The notes beneath the pieces are model-generated. The model was not told where the DNA came from. It was given only the letters and a program-made list of their open reading frames with translations, and made no database searches. Below, one piece after another: positions 30,837-42,500 of a stretch of DNA of 64,000 bases. Origin of the DNA: Ancylostoma caninum (taxonomy: Eukaryota > Nematoda > Chromadorea > Rhabditida > Ancylostomatidae); assembly GCA_037903475.1 (NCBI GenBank), contig JBAJFG010000409.1:496001-560000 (forward strand). Reading direction: 5' to 3'. The first letter of the stretch is position 1. Each line of letters opens with the position of its first letter. A program made the translations under genes and the position numbers.

Positions 30837-33186
30837 AGTGAGAAACCTTATAAAAGTGCATGAAGTAGGTTTTCAAAGTGAAATAGTAAGAGGAGGAAGA
30901 ATACGAAACGTCAACAAGAGTGAGAAGAGCACGAAAACGAAACGCCAACAAGCAGTAGGACTCGATCCTGCGAGAGTCTTGATGAAGTGGTGCTCACACG
31001 TCTCCTTTGTTCGCAGCGAAGTGGTTGCGAAAAACGAGGCGTAACTCCCGATAGAGACAAGAGTGAGGAAATGTATAAACTGATTTCAAACCAGCGTCGC
31101 GAGATACACAAGGCAATGTATGCATCGCCACTATTATCAAGCATTATTCCCTTGTCTTCGTTGTATGAAATCATCTACGTCGGAATTCTGAGCATCTTTT
31201 GACTATCTATCAAATTACAGGAATAGCGTGTGACATCTTGTTGGCCAGGCCTTCTGACTATATAAGTCTCGTCTTCAATTGACAACGTTCGTGCACTTTC
31301 CTTATCAACTGGTTGGCTTTGAAAACGCCACCACGCGCCATGGCGGACGCCATCGCGAAATGATTGGGAAAGATTTTTGTGGATTTTCCGGTAACAACCT
31401 GCACGTTGCAGGTTGGAACAACCTCCATCAGCGACACTGACTATGGATTTTCAAGGAGGATCTTCCGTCATACCGCTTCTACAATGGTGCACTGATCACA
31501 CCTAAGGTAAATTCAGTCTTGACACGACTTTACCACAGTTGTGGAGAACATCTGCTGCAGAGAAATGGGAGGGCTGAGATCGGTTTAAGCCGATCAGATG
31601 AGAAAAAATGTCCCCTCAGGAATGGATCGCAGCTGTTTGCAATCAGCTGGACGAGTGCTGAGGTTGTGATTATGATTTGAGATTGGGGTTGTAATTGCTG
31701 AGTTTGTGATCATGGTCAAGCGTGGTGATGATAAAAAGTGACGTATATGTAGACAAACACTAATGGGTGGAGTTCTAGCCCATTGAGTTGCCGATTATTT
31801 TGCAGTTTCATTTACCGAAGGTTTGCGCTTCCAGCGTCCATGGTTCATATATAGGAATCCTCTGAACTCTTTTTTTTCCACTTATTCACTTCGGCTGTGT
31901 CTCATCTCTCATCTCGTGGCTGATCAGGCTGCCTCAACTTTAAACAATACATATCACCAGCTTCATCAAAATGTCCGCTTGCTCCTCCTCATCGGACCAC
32001 ATAAATGGTGCTGTTCACTGTACCTATGGTCATTTCCCTTTTTCTTGCGTTTATATCCACCTGCTTCCCTACTATGCCTATTTTGTAATCTACTTTTATA
32101 TTAATTCCTTTGCACCTGGTTTAATTATCCAAGTTTGAGGTAAACGTTGGTGGCTATCGATCGTTGAGCACTTCACGACCCGCATGGCAATTAAACAATC
32201 TAGTTCATCTCTCAGCATATGTCCTTTTTTGTGGTCCGATATAGTCGATGAAAACATGTAAAAAATGCCGTATTTATTGAATATTCCTCACTTTGGTAAT
32301 CCCTTTGCTGAAACTTTCCTCTGAACATAAGAGATTTGTAACTCGGAGGTGAAGCACACGTGGGTAGAATAACTTCCAGTCGGCTTCTAGGAATAGGCAA
32401 AACTGGTAGGACTTGTGCATAAATATGGCCAACGAACATAACACCATTTAACGACATCCGCCCCTCTTTTACCACCCCCCTCCCCCCCTCCTCTATTGAT
32501 AATTTTCCAACACTCGCTCTGGTTGTGATTGTGGTTGAAGCTCATTTTTAATATTTTGTGTAGGTGAGTCTGTTATTTGTTATGTATGTTATATCTTGTG
32601 AATTTGTTTTTATGCTCATTCGAAATCTTTCTTTCTCAGTCTTTCTGAATCTTAAATGTTGTTTCATGTAAGATTGGTCTGCTGTAGAATAAATGTATGT
32701 TGTGCGAGTACAATCTCTTCATGCACACGAATCTTGTTTTTTTTTCAAGAGGATCATCCATTTCTGCTCTGTAGCTCCCCTGATGTTGCATACCATTAAA
32801 ACCATCGTAGCAAAATATGCCAAATCAAAATTTGAGCAACTACGACAGCAAAAATTAGGGAGCATTCAAGTCATGACGGAGTGACGCAACAGCAAGAGGG
32901 TATGGATCTTAAGAAAAAAACCCCAGTTCTGTAACTTAACCTTCACTACAGTGGAAAACAGCGACTACCAGGCAGGCGCAGGCCACAGAGAGTGAAAATG
33001 TCAGTATATAGAACTCAGCGAAAAGTAGCAAGATTGACTCGAAATTTGAATACGAGATATGAAGTCTTGAAAAACGAAATTGTTAATGTCATGCCGTTGA
33101 TATTGAGAAATTTCCATGAATTTCATATTTTTTTTTGTAGTAACGTGACCATGATATGTGAGATTTTGTATGCTGTCGTTCAAATA
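30837..33186. other. gene-poor stretch
   Basis: No supported gene. Frames at 31823-32104 (+) and 32212-32475 (-) are open; the latter looks partly coding but lacks donor and acceptor pairs. Short palindromes (AACCTGCACGTTGCAGGTT near 31396) are present. Confidence 0.3.
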
Positions 33187-34774
33187 CAGTGCGTTTCATA
33201 AGTATAGATGCACCCCAGAAAATGCCGGTACCTAGATCATCACAGGTTCATGAGAAAAGTTACAAAAGTCAATCGATTCGGCATGACAGAATACCTAAGA
33301 TTGCGTTGTTTCACTAGTGATTATGGAAAATACGGGATAGATTCGGCACATCACCATTAAATGTGCCGTTTCATAAGTATAGACGCAAATGTGCCGTTTC
33401 ATAAGTATAGACGCAGTCTATGAGAAAATACAAATAAATTTTATCTACAAGGGAAAAATTGGGCTCAATATTTTGATGGGAACTAATAAGCGTCTACAAC
33501 GTAAATCTGCATTTCAACTTGGATCACAACGTTTTGGAGCGAGGCAGGGGCAGCTAAAAAATTTGCATGCTGTAGGCTGCCGAAATCGCAGGATCTCCGG
33601 GTAGGGGAGAGGTTCTTCGGTGTCCACCTGCAAATATGTATAAGATATTGAGTCCTGCAATCGAAGGAAGAATTTTGGTATGCAAAAGAAGACATCGCAT
33701 CAAAGACGCGTCGCATACCCTTCCTGAACTCGAAGCACATGATGTGCATTAATGGTGTCTGAGCCGTTGCGTCGGCTCCGTCATGCAGTGCATGGGTTAA
33801 AAAGATATTCAACCACTGCATCACCATTGCACATTGTTGACTTCATCTCATACCTGGGGTTATCCCGCTCAAAAAGATTCACAGCTTTGTTTACCCGGAA
33901 GGAACGTGGTGATCGGCATGTCGAAAAAACGAGTTGGTTGCTTTGGATCTTTTGAGAGCCTCTGCTATGTTTAAATGAGTTCACAGGATGAGGAAAGCTT
34001 TATTTGGAGCGTATTATAATGAATGCACGCCGCTGGAGTGACATACAGGGAGAGCCAGACTCTCTCAAAACGAGCACCTTTGGAAGTAGGCGCTGCCAAA
34101 GTTGGAGATGTTTCCTCTCATAACGACATCCTCGATATTATCTCCATTTCTACATAATCGAATTCCTCAAATCATAAGAGCACCTTTAGTGTCCATTTAT
34201 TACATTTTCTTGCAGCACACAGAAGGAGAAAGCTCACTTTCCATCGAAAAACCGGCGTGACCTATACCAGTCGCTCAACAAATAAGCATAGTGAGAAGCC
34301 CTATTTAACGGTACTATCCGTATTCTAATACTAGCAACATCGAACATTCCTGCAGCATCTTACCAGATGACATTCATGGCCAGAACCGAATATCTTCCAG
34401 CAGAACAAACCTGAAAAATGCTATTGCCTGTACTAAGAGCCATTTTGATAGTCATTTGCTGGAAGGGATGGGTAAATCTATGTCTGAGCTGCTTGGGAAT
34501 CGCCGGAGACCTATCAGCTACAAATCTGCTGTTGCGAGTAAGTTCCCTCTGTGAAATCATCGGTTTCTGAAAGTGCGTCTATACTTATGAAACGGTCCCT
34601 ATGAGGGGGAAGTGCTGGATCTACCTATTTTTTTCCATAAATTCGGGTGAAACGACGTAAACAAGTGTTTTTGGGCACGCTCATTCGATTGGCACACGTG
34701 GTTTTCTCCAAAAAGTTACGTGGAACTGTGTAACAATGTTTTCTGGGGTGCGTCTATACTTATGAAACGCACTG
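33187..34774. mobile_element. Tc1-like non-autonomous element with IR/DR ends
   Basis: Flanked by TA. The inverted termini read CAGTGCGTTTCATAAGTATA. A second copy of the core (GTTTCATAAGTATAGACGC) occurs twice inside the left end (33365-33414) and once inverted inside the right end (34573-34596), about 170-200 bp from the tips. This is the double-repeat layout known from Tc1-type transposons. No transposase can be recognised in the 1588-bp body. Confidence 0.75.
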
Positions 34775-34782
34775 TATTGACA

Positions 34783-35345
34783 ACTACACTGCATATCCGG
34801 CTTTGCTCGGGAGTTTTACCACCCCAGCTTCTCGATCTCGAATGATAGTAGTGATGCAAATACATTATTTCGAATTGCTCATCATTTCTGCGACCACCAT
34901 GTTGAATAACCTCTTCGATCTTTTTTTTTTCAGCCTGCGCGAAAGCGAGAACGTCGATAAAGGCAATTAATCGATAATTTAGTGGTTGTCATGTTAGTGT
35001 TGAGCGTATAGGGGAACCCCAGTCGAGGTGTTCTAGCCCGTCTCCGAGTGGGAGGTAGAAAAATTGTTGAAATCAATACGTCAATAAGTCATCGCTATCG
35101 TGCAAAGCAGTTGACATATTCGTGTTTAGCGCATTACGGAACCTCAGTAGACACGTCAGTGCCTGTCCCCGAGCGGAAGCGGAAAAATCGATAAAGTCAG
35201 TAAGTCGATACCCGAAATGGTTGCCATATTGGTGTTCAGCGTATGCAAGAATCCTGGTAGGGAAGTTTGCACTCGACTGTGTGGTAGAAGTATGAAAAAT
35301 TAGTGAAGTCAATAAATCAATACGGACACTCTCCACGATTTCTAT
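34783..35345. repeat. tandem-repeat element copy B
   Basis: Head CCGGCTTTGCTCGGGAGTTT, about three degenerate 118-bp units with TCGATAAA/AATCAATAA ends and ATTCGTGTTTAGCG cores, and the CACGATTTCTATT tail. It lies 8 bp from the right end of the Tc1-like element. Confidence 0.7.
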
Positions 35346-35395
35346 TCATTTCTTTTCTATCAGGGTAGACATTTCAGACTCTTTCAGGGTAGACA

Positions 35396-35495
35396 TTCCG
35401 CGGAGCCTGTTCGGAAATTCCGCGGAGCTGGTTTGGAACTTTCACACGTCGGGTCACACGCGGGAGGCCCTGATATAGCTCCGCGGAAGTTGCGA
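35396..35495. repeat. CCGCGGAGC-type short repeats
   Basis: Three variants of TTCCGCGGAGC/GCTCCGCGGAA next to mariner remnant copy 2, matching the array at 16221-16345 including the CCGCnGAAnTTnCGAAnGTTTGTC junction. Confidence 0.6.
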
Positions 35496-35496
35496 A

Positions 35497-35820
35497 AGTT
35501 TGTCTGGGTCACAGCTTCAGTCTCAAACGAGTACATTGTGTTCCACCAAGAAAATGATAAACCGCAAATGTACATATTTGGCGACTCGGCAAAAATTATC
35601 AGAGCTTGATTGGGAACTGACGTTGCATTCGCCGTATAGCTCTGATCATGTGCCATCTGACTACCGCTTATTTCGATCGGTGCTGAGCTATTTGGATGGG
35701 AAGGCCTTGACCAAGAAAAAAAACAGAAAATATACATATCATTAACTGATGTTCTTTCACTATACAAAAGTAATTTTTTTGAAACATTCAAAAAACCCAA
35801 TCACTTTTCTAACAACCGAA
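35497..35820 (+). pseudogene. mariner transposase remnant, copy 2
   Basis: Encodes the C-terminal part of a mariner transposase: FHQEN-, QKLSELDWE, HSPYSSDHVPSDYRLFRSV, YLDGKAL, matching the family pattern HPPYSPDLxPSDYHLFRSL. The first part is out of frame. The 3' end (CCCAATCACTTTTCTAACAA) resembles the terminal repeat of copy 1. No N-terminal half remains. Confidence 0.75.
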
Positions 35821-35872
35821 CTGTATACGTGTCATCTTTGGAAAGGATTGGCTGACTTGGCAACTTCATCAG

Positions 35873-36022
35873 TTAGTTCCAAGGTAATGAGAAGTACTCA
35901 AATAGCTGCTCAAGGAAAGCTCTGACGACATCGAACACAGCAATCTGGATGCCTCCCAATGAGAAACCTTTACCACTTCTCACTTTTCTTTCATGCATGG
36001 GCAGGTGACTCGCTGGTCGGTG
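35873..36022 (-). CDS. possible 3' exon, unknown protein
   Basis: Acceptor CTGTTTTCAG is followed by 49 codons in phase 0 to TAA. The peptide includes KVRSGKGFSLGGIQIAVFDV and ends in aromatic, acidic residues. A donor-like GTAAAGG lies within. No family recognised; 36023-36465 has nothing further. Confidence 0.3.
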   Translation of the reverse strand, partial: HRPASHLPMHERKVRSGKGFSLGGIQIAVFDVVRAFLEQLFEYFSLPWN

Positions 36023-36516
36023 CTGAAAACAGCAATATAAGCAACGTAAAAGTGCGTTCGGAAACAATCTGGTTTTAGGCGTAATTAACCCACTGACAAT
36101 TGCTCCCTTTTCCGCGTCTTTCTAAACTTTCTGAATTTCTGGCTCCTTTCACTGTTCCAAAATTTTCATAAAAATCCAGTGCAGATTTCTATAATTGCAT
36201 TGGCTCAGAAGCTTTACTACGCTACCTCCTAAGAAAATCGCTGAGATCAATATCGCCTAGTGATCTCTCTAACTGGACCGTGTGAAAGTAAGCGTGGGTC
36301 ACAGGTGAACCACGCGGTCATCAGTGGACCAATGGAAGTTTGAGAACCCGGTACACAAGAAATTGATGGAAACTTGATTCCTCATGAAGAGTCGAAGTAC
36401 ATCGTAGCAATCTCCATCAGTAACGGCATCAGTACTGTCAGAATAGCATTTAGGGTGACCTACCAGCATCCTGAGCTAGAAAGCTATGCAGTTGTTTTGC
36501 AACAATAGCAACACAG

Positions 36517-36772
36517 CTTTTCACCAGTGGTGGACGCAGAAAGTTGGCGGAAGAGGGGCGTGGGAAAAAAGTGGGGTCTCTGCCGTTTTGGGGACCCAGA
36601 CGGAAAACAAAAGTAATAAAAATATTAATTATAACAATAAATAGGTAATAAAAATTATATTAAAAATAATAATAAAAATAAACAATTAAAAATAAACCAA
36701 TACAAGATTTTTATTTGCATTGTAAAGTAATTTGGGGGCGCCCCCCCCCCTGCGTCCGCCACTGCTTTTCAC
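36517..36772. mobile_element. hAT-type MITE with 8-bp target duplication
   Basis: CTTTTCAC (36517-36524 and 36765-36772) flanks a 240-bp element (36525-36764) with termini CAGTGGTGGACGCAG / CTGCGTCCGCCACTG. The 8-bp duplication and CAGTGG ends fit the hAT superfamily. The core is AT-rich and non-coding. Confidence 0.88.
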
Positions 36773-36885
36773 ATCTATGCTTTCCGAACCGTTTACCTTC
36801 TGTGTTTTTGAGTCTTTATGATTTCCCTTCAGGTAGTGCTTAGAAGTAGCCTGATTCCTCGGAGTGTTGCAGTGAGGCAAATTAC

Positions 36886-37002
36886 CAAGAAGCATTCATG
36901 ACCTCCATGAAGACGGCTTCCTTGCTTCACCGGTCTATTGTACATGGGAAAACAACTTGTATGCGGATATCGATTCTCACAGTTGGCAGCACTTTCAGTA
37001 TA
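36886..37002 (-). pseudogene. orphan duplicate of a ShKT-gene exon
   Basis: 117 nt (39 codons), exactly the length of exon 2 of the ShKT gene (42207-42091). Cys are at the same positions 8, 17 and 37, and CENRY and PV(R/K)QG are shared. The donor (GTAATT) is present, but the acceptor position reads TTTCAA instead of TTGCAG. No recognisable signal exon or CxxCxxC exon accompanies it. It is probably a partial gene duplicate; a functional paralog using another acceptor is possible. Confidence 0.55.
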
Positions 37003-37596
37003 TTGAAATAGAGTCATATATAAATCATAAAGACAGACCCAAGGAAATTCACACTTCTGGACGGAGTCGTTCACTGTGTAGCTGGCCTCAGGACAGTCAC
37101 GACAGTAAGTTGAACATAAGGAACAGAGATGTACCTGCGAAGTTACTGCCGTGGACACATCTGTAAATGTCGTGGACACATCCGCAGAAAGGTTTCGTTG
37201 CGCCAGTCAACGCCATCATCCAGGTGTGCGCGTGTGATCAAGAGCGTGTCTTGTGTGGGATCCGTATCAATTATCAGGGTTTCTGAAGGGACCTATCACA
37301 CAGCACTCGTCCGCGCTTTGGATGTACAGAGAATAAAGCCATCATTTCCTGTGTTTCCCCCCTGTTTCACGCCATTTCATCGTTGTCGATGAAGTCACCG
37401 TCCCTAAAAACCCCGATATACTGCTCTCCAACGCAGAGATTTCCGTTAGTGCTGCCTTGAAGCCTTATATTACTCCAAAGATCGATAAAATTGTGGCATT
37501 GTGACAGTGCTGTTGTCGTTTTCGGCATCTAGCAACCTCTCTAATAGTCTCTATTCCTCTTCGATATTCACTAGTGGCAAAATTAGTTATTGTTAA

Positions 37597-38334
37597 AGGC
37601 AACACCCACGGAAAATTCCCTGCTCGAGATTTCGACGTAATCTGAGGTAGTTTAGTGCGCTAAACACCTTCGAGTTTTTGAAACATGCCTAAACTATGAA
37701 ACGTTGTGTTTTACAGGCATCATATTCAATGCCTCGACACAAGTTGGTTTGTGTTGTGCGAGCCCCTGAGTGTCGACCGATCGGAAAAAAATCGACGATG
37801 CCATTCTTTGGTCACTTCTATTCTCGCACAATCACTTTCCTGAGTTCCTTTGCATCTTTTTCGATAGAAACCAAAAGAGCTAATTATTGAAGTCTCAAAA
37901 TGGCCCAAAACTACGAAATCAAGTCAAATTCGACTTTCGCAGAACAAATTGCCCAACGAACGAATGAATAGTGTTTTTTTTTTCAAGGAGAGAAAGAAAT
38001 GGGAGGAAGAAAATGAATTTAGCCAATTTAAAGCAAAACAGAGAGAGAAAGAACTTTCTGAATGCTAAAAGAAGTTAGGGGAAGAGCAAATGGTTTGTGA
38101 AACAGCTGATATCTGCCACTGTTCGCGCTCCAAAACGGCATTCCAGCTCTGACTCAAGCGTGACAACTCGTACCAGCAAAGGCTGAATTGAAACGTTGGA
38201 ATGAAGTTGTACTTGTGATATCTCGGGAAACACAGAGTCTTCTTTTGCGCTACCGTCGCAGAATTGTCGGGTTTATGCCTAGGGTTCTAAAGCGCTTGAA
38301 ATATTAGACACAAAGATTATCGTGGGTGCTGCCT
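37597..38334. mobile_element. TTAA-flanked TIR element, copy 1
   Basis: 738 bp with inverted ends AGGCAACACCCACGGA / ...CGTGGGTGCTGCCT and TTAA on both sides (37593-37596, 38335-38338). TTAA duplication is typical of piggyBac-type insertion, though the terminal bases differ from classical piggyBac. No transposase. A second left-type end (AGGCAGTGTCC) starts at once after the right TTAA. Confidence 0.7.
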
Positions 38335-38338
38335 TTAA

Positions 38339-39207
38339 AGGCAGTGTCCAGGAAAATTTTCGAGTATTCGGTTTCTGTAGTTTCTAGGCCAGTTTGGCTC
38401 ACTCATTCCAGATACGAAACTTACAGAACAAAAAACCCTCGGAGAAATTTTCTGAGATCCCTTCCAACTACGAGATGTCCGACGGCTCTCTCTCTCTCTC
38501 TCGTCAGTAGAGGGCGCAGAGGAAATTTTCATTGATCGATAGCGCCAGTTCGCTGCCTCAGTTTTAGCTTCAGTAAGTCAGTTCGTTTTCCTTCAGGGGT
38601 CCGTATCTCTACCATAGCACTTTTTGAGCAGTTTTAACAAGAAGAGGTAAGTTTCGATTATTGCTGTTGTCAGCAATGTACATATATTGGCAGTGCAGAA
38701 ACTGTCTTTTTCAGAGAGTAAGTTCTTGTTTTTCGCCGTTTCTTGGTATTATAGCACCTAATTGATGTGAAGGTTGAGATTGATTACCAAAATATTTCGC
38801 TACCCGATTTACAGTATATGAATAACCACCTCCGTAGTGTGATCGTCGAACACTCCATCAAGTGTAGACCCGTATACCTTAGATCCACCTTACGGTGTCC
38901 AATATTCGAGGAAAAAGCTCTCGCTCGACGGGACGAGTCTTTTCACTTTACTTCACATCTGTTCTCTTTCGCTGGTATTCGTCCTGCATTTGCGTTGTGC
39001 AACGGAACTTGTGCGTCTCTCCAGATGTCCTTGTAATTGAGTTATTGATAATTACTCTGCATTTTTCTAGCTTTTTTCACTTATGGAAATTTCGCTCCTT
39101 TCAGTTTTTTTTCGGGCAAAATATTCTCCAAGATTTAGATTAAAGAAGTGCCATAGATGATCATGTTTACGTTCATATAGTTGTCTCGTTCCGCTCTACC
39201 ATTTCAG
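38339..39207. other. possible untranslated exons upstream of 39208
   Basis: Contains acceptor-donor pairs such as TTCCTTCAG (38596) to GTAAGTTTCG (38648) with no open frame between, as expected for a 5' UTR exon, and another TTTTTCAG near 38714. No coding sequence recognised. Confidence 0.25.
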
Positions 39208-39292
39208 GAAACGGGTTTTCGTCGGGCGTCAGTCGATGAACACTGAAGTCGATTCGACGGATCGCCACGTTGAACAGCAAGTCAGGAAGACG
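39208..39292 (+). CDS. probable exon, unknown protein
   Basis: Acceptor CCATTTCAG and donor GTGAGG bound 85 nt. Only one frame is open: a split base plus 28 hydrophilic codons ending in phase 0, with an internal ATG that could be the start. Downstream at 39375-39520 another plus-strand open run with coding character exists but in a non-matching phase. It lies just outside the convergent ShKT gene. Confidence 0.4.
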
Positions 39293-39583
39293 GTGAGGCT
39301 TGAATAGTAGTGAAAGAATCCTTACTGCAGCTGGAGCAGTAGATTTGAGAGTTTAGATAATGTGAAGCCGGCAATGTGCCTCAACATCTCTCAGAACCGA
39401 ACCCTGAGCATCCCCAAACAAAAAAGAAGACGCTGGATAAATACGCGCACTTCCATTTCATCCGAAGACATATGATTGCGTTCAGAATTAAAGTAGTTTG
39501 GCCGTTCTTTCTTGTGTGAAGTGCTGTTTAACAGAGACAACTTTTCGTTAATTTATGGAAACACTCTCGATTATCTGTCAAAA

Positions 39584-42500
39584 TCATCTCCTTGATGGAC
39601 GTGGAGTTGTCGTCAACAGTCCCCCAATGATGGTCCCAATACCACCACCGCCGATAGCACCTCCACCAATGACACCTCCAGTCGTGCCGTTGAGTAATCC
39701 CTCAAGAAGTCCTGGAGGCAACGTTGTGTTCGTAGTTGTACTTGCTGCACATAGGTCGCATGTTCTCTTGCAGTTCACCTAAAGTGAACAGTGTCATATT
39801 CTTCTCTTAGTTATAGATTTTTTTAAAGTAGAGAGCTGAAACACTGGAATGAGTTCTTAAACCTCAACGAAGGCTTTCATGTCGGGACGAGAGCAGATGT
39901 TTCGATCAGCCTGACAGTCAGGTGCGAGATCGTTACATCCTGCTGAAAAGCCATAGATGTGAAGACATCACGTTTCCCTACATTGATCTCAGAATTGTAT
40001 TTATACTATGTCAGCAACTATGCTAGTGTGGCAACTACACCATCTCATTGCCAGAACGCATGAAACAGTGCAAAAAGCCGTAGTAGAATTGAGAATGCTA
40101 GAGAATCGACAAGACTATCTAATATCTGACTATGCAGGCACAAAAGTGAGCCACTGTTCAAAGAGAGCGAAAACTGTAGGCAACTCTGTAGGTTACGACG
40201 GTTAATCTGATGTTTTGCGAAATAAGTTATGAACATCCTCCTCGAAGTACGAACGTTCATCAAAGAATAAATCTGTACCGGCAGTTCCGCATTTTTTGCT
40301 CAAATTTTTTCGTGAAGGGGAAGGGGAATGGGAAGCTTATCATGAGTTGCATATTCATTCTATAGGAGATCGTCGTTTTCCTGGGATGAAACTGGTACTT
40401 CTGTATTGCGTGGCGTATATTAAATGAAGTGCCTTTTACAGTTTCCCAGCATTTTGAAGATCAAGTTATCGTCATTCTTGTACAAGAAATCACTATATTT
40501 ATTGTAATTTCTAGGAGGAAGAAACGGAATTGGGTTATGAGACTATGAAACTGTCGGAAGGTACTACGCGATAGATAGGGTGATGAGGAGAAAGTCATGT
40601 AATGCTTGATGCGAAGATACGGCAACACACATTAAGAATGGTATGAGATTGTTGAAATTGTTTATTTTTCATGCACATTGCACGTCTCAATTATTCGAGT
40701 GTCCACGGAAACGTAGCTTGTGGTAGAACCCTAAAAGCGCGGAAGTAAGCTTCAGAGAAGCTTTTCTAGAAGACAAAGATCACAAGTTAAAGAGGATGGT
40801 GCTGAGAGAAGTACAGAGAGAAACATGATGTGAGTGGTCCGTTGCTTTCTAAACCACAGACTGCTCCATCTAACAGAACCTCGGGTTTTGAATATTGTGA
40901 GCATTCAGGGATCGGATGCTCCACTGGGAGTGTGGATAGTGTGATATCTATAGATATGATTGCAATATAGTATGGACAAAGATCTTGATGGGTACGAGGT
41001 CAGAGGCGAAATTGGTCGGATACGTTAGATTAATTACCACGGGTGATCTCACTGATTTATCCTGGCTCAGGGTAAATGGTGGAATAACGGTGGTCCTCAT
41101 TCTTGATTACCAATTTGGGCTTATCGCTTACACTGTTAATGACACTTTCGCACAGACACCAGTAATTGTTTCAGAAACAGCCGCAAGAATATCAACCACG
41201 TAAACGATATCTGGGCCTGGATGCATCATTGACATTACCCAAGGTAAACCTGTCGTTCCCCTTGTTAACATTGGGTAGACTTGGCCGGTGCTAACACGTT
41301 TACTGTGGGTTATCTCGATGATGCATGCGAGCCCTAAATATCACATTAATTTCGTACTAAGGATTGAAACTTACATGCTGTGCACAGCCCGCAAACATTG
41401 GGGCAATCCTCTAGAAGGATTGGACGCCACAATTCGCTTCGGCATTGCTCATTAGTTACAAGAGAGCAATTTATACGAGGATCTGAAGGTGAAGTTTAAA
41501 AACAACAACCTTGATCACCATCTCAACTCACCTTGTTTATTTTCACAGCTGAACTCGGGTGTTTTACAACAATAACCACACGTTTTGGGGCAGGTATTTG
41601 TAGCCATACGTACTAAATCGGAGTCCACTTGCCTTGTTGTTGGATTCTGCAAAAATGGTATTACCAGTCGTTATAATTTTTATATTACTTTCTACGAACA
41701 CTGCGGTGTGCAAATCTGTCTACTATTTTCTCGCTTCGAAAAGGACGCCGGACTTGCTTGACTCGTTCGGAGCTTCCCATATGGTTTACGTCAGATGACT
41801 ATGTACATGCTGGAGTCAACCACACATTTTAAATCTTCTCTTCTCGCTTTCACTAATAATCACGCTGCCAGGAAAGAAGCAAATACCTATGCAAAGGGTC
41901 GAGGATCACATTGGAGACCACCATTTGACAAACCAATATGTTCACTCAGGAACAATCTGCTCAATTTTTCGTTAAAAGGACAAGATTTCTGACCCTGAAC
42001 CGTTAACCGATAACATGATGTTCATCACGTGAAGTAATTGAATGGAATAATTAAAAATGGAAGACATTGAAGGCAATTGATGCACTCTACCTGGAAACAT
42101 CGCACGTTCCTGTCAGCGTTGTCACCTTGCCTCACAGGGTTGCCGTACATGAAGAGACAACTCGATTCCGAATATCGGTTTTCGCACTTCACAGCTCTTT
42201 CGGAATACTGCAACAATTCGCATTCTCAGAAATAAACCCTAAGGTAAAACTATGCAAGTAATCTTCCGAAATTGTTTCCTGTGACAAACTACGCTCCAAT
42301 TTACTGTGTATAGTGAAAACTGTGTATTTAAGTTCCCACTCTGAAGTTGTGAGGCGGTTTATTTGGCGGGGTTCGTTTGAACCTCGCAGAAAAGTTTATC
42401 AACTACGCAACCATACCAACTACGCAACTAAACGAAATGAGTCGAATGTGTTAGCAAACAAGAATTCCACCAAATGTATTGATAAGCGCCCCCTCTAATG

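Noticed and set aside
36440..36524. CCYCCKT-like reading near the orphan ShKT exon considered as its CGYCC exon
   Set aside because: Short match in a frame with early stops and no supporting Cys spacing; likely chance.
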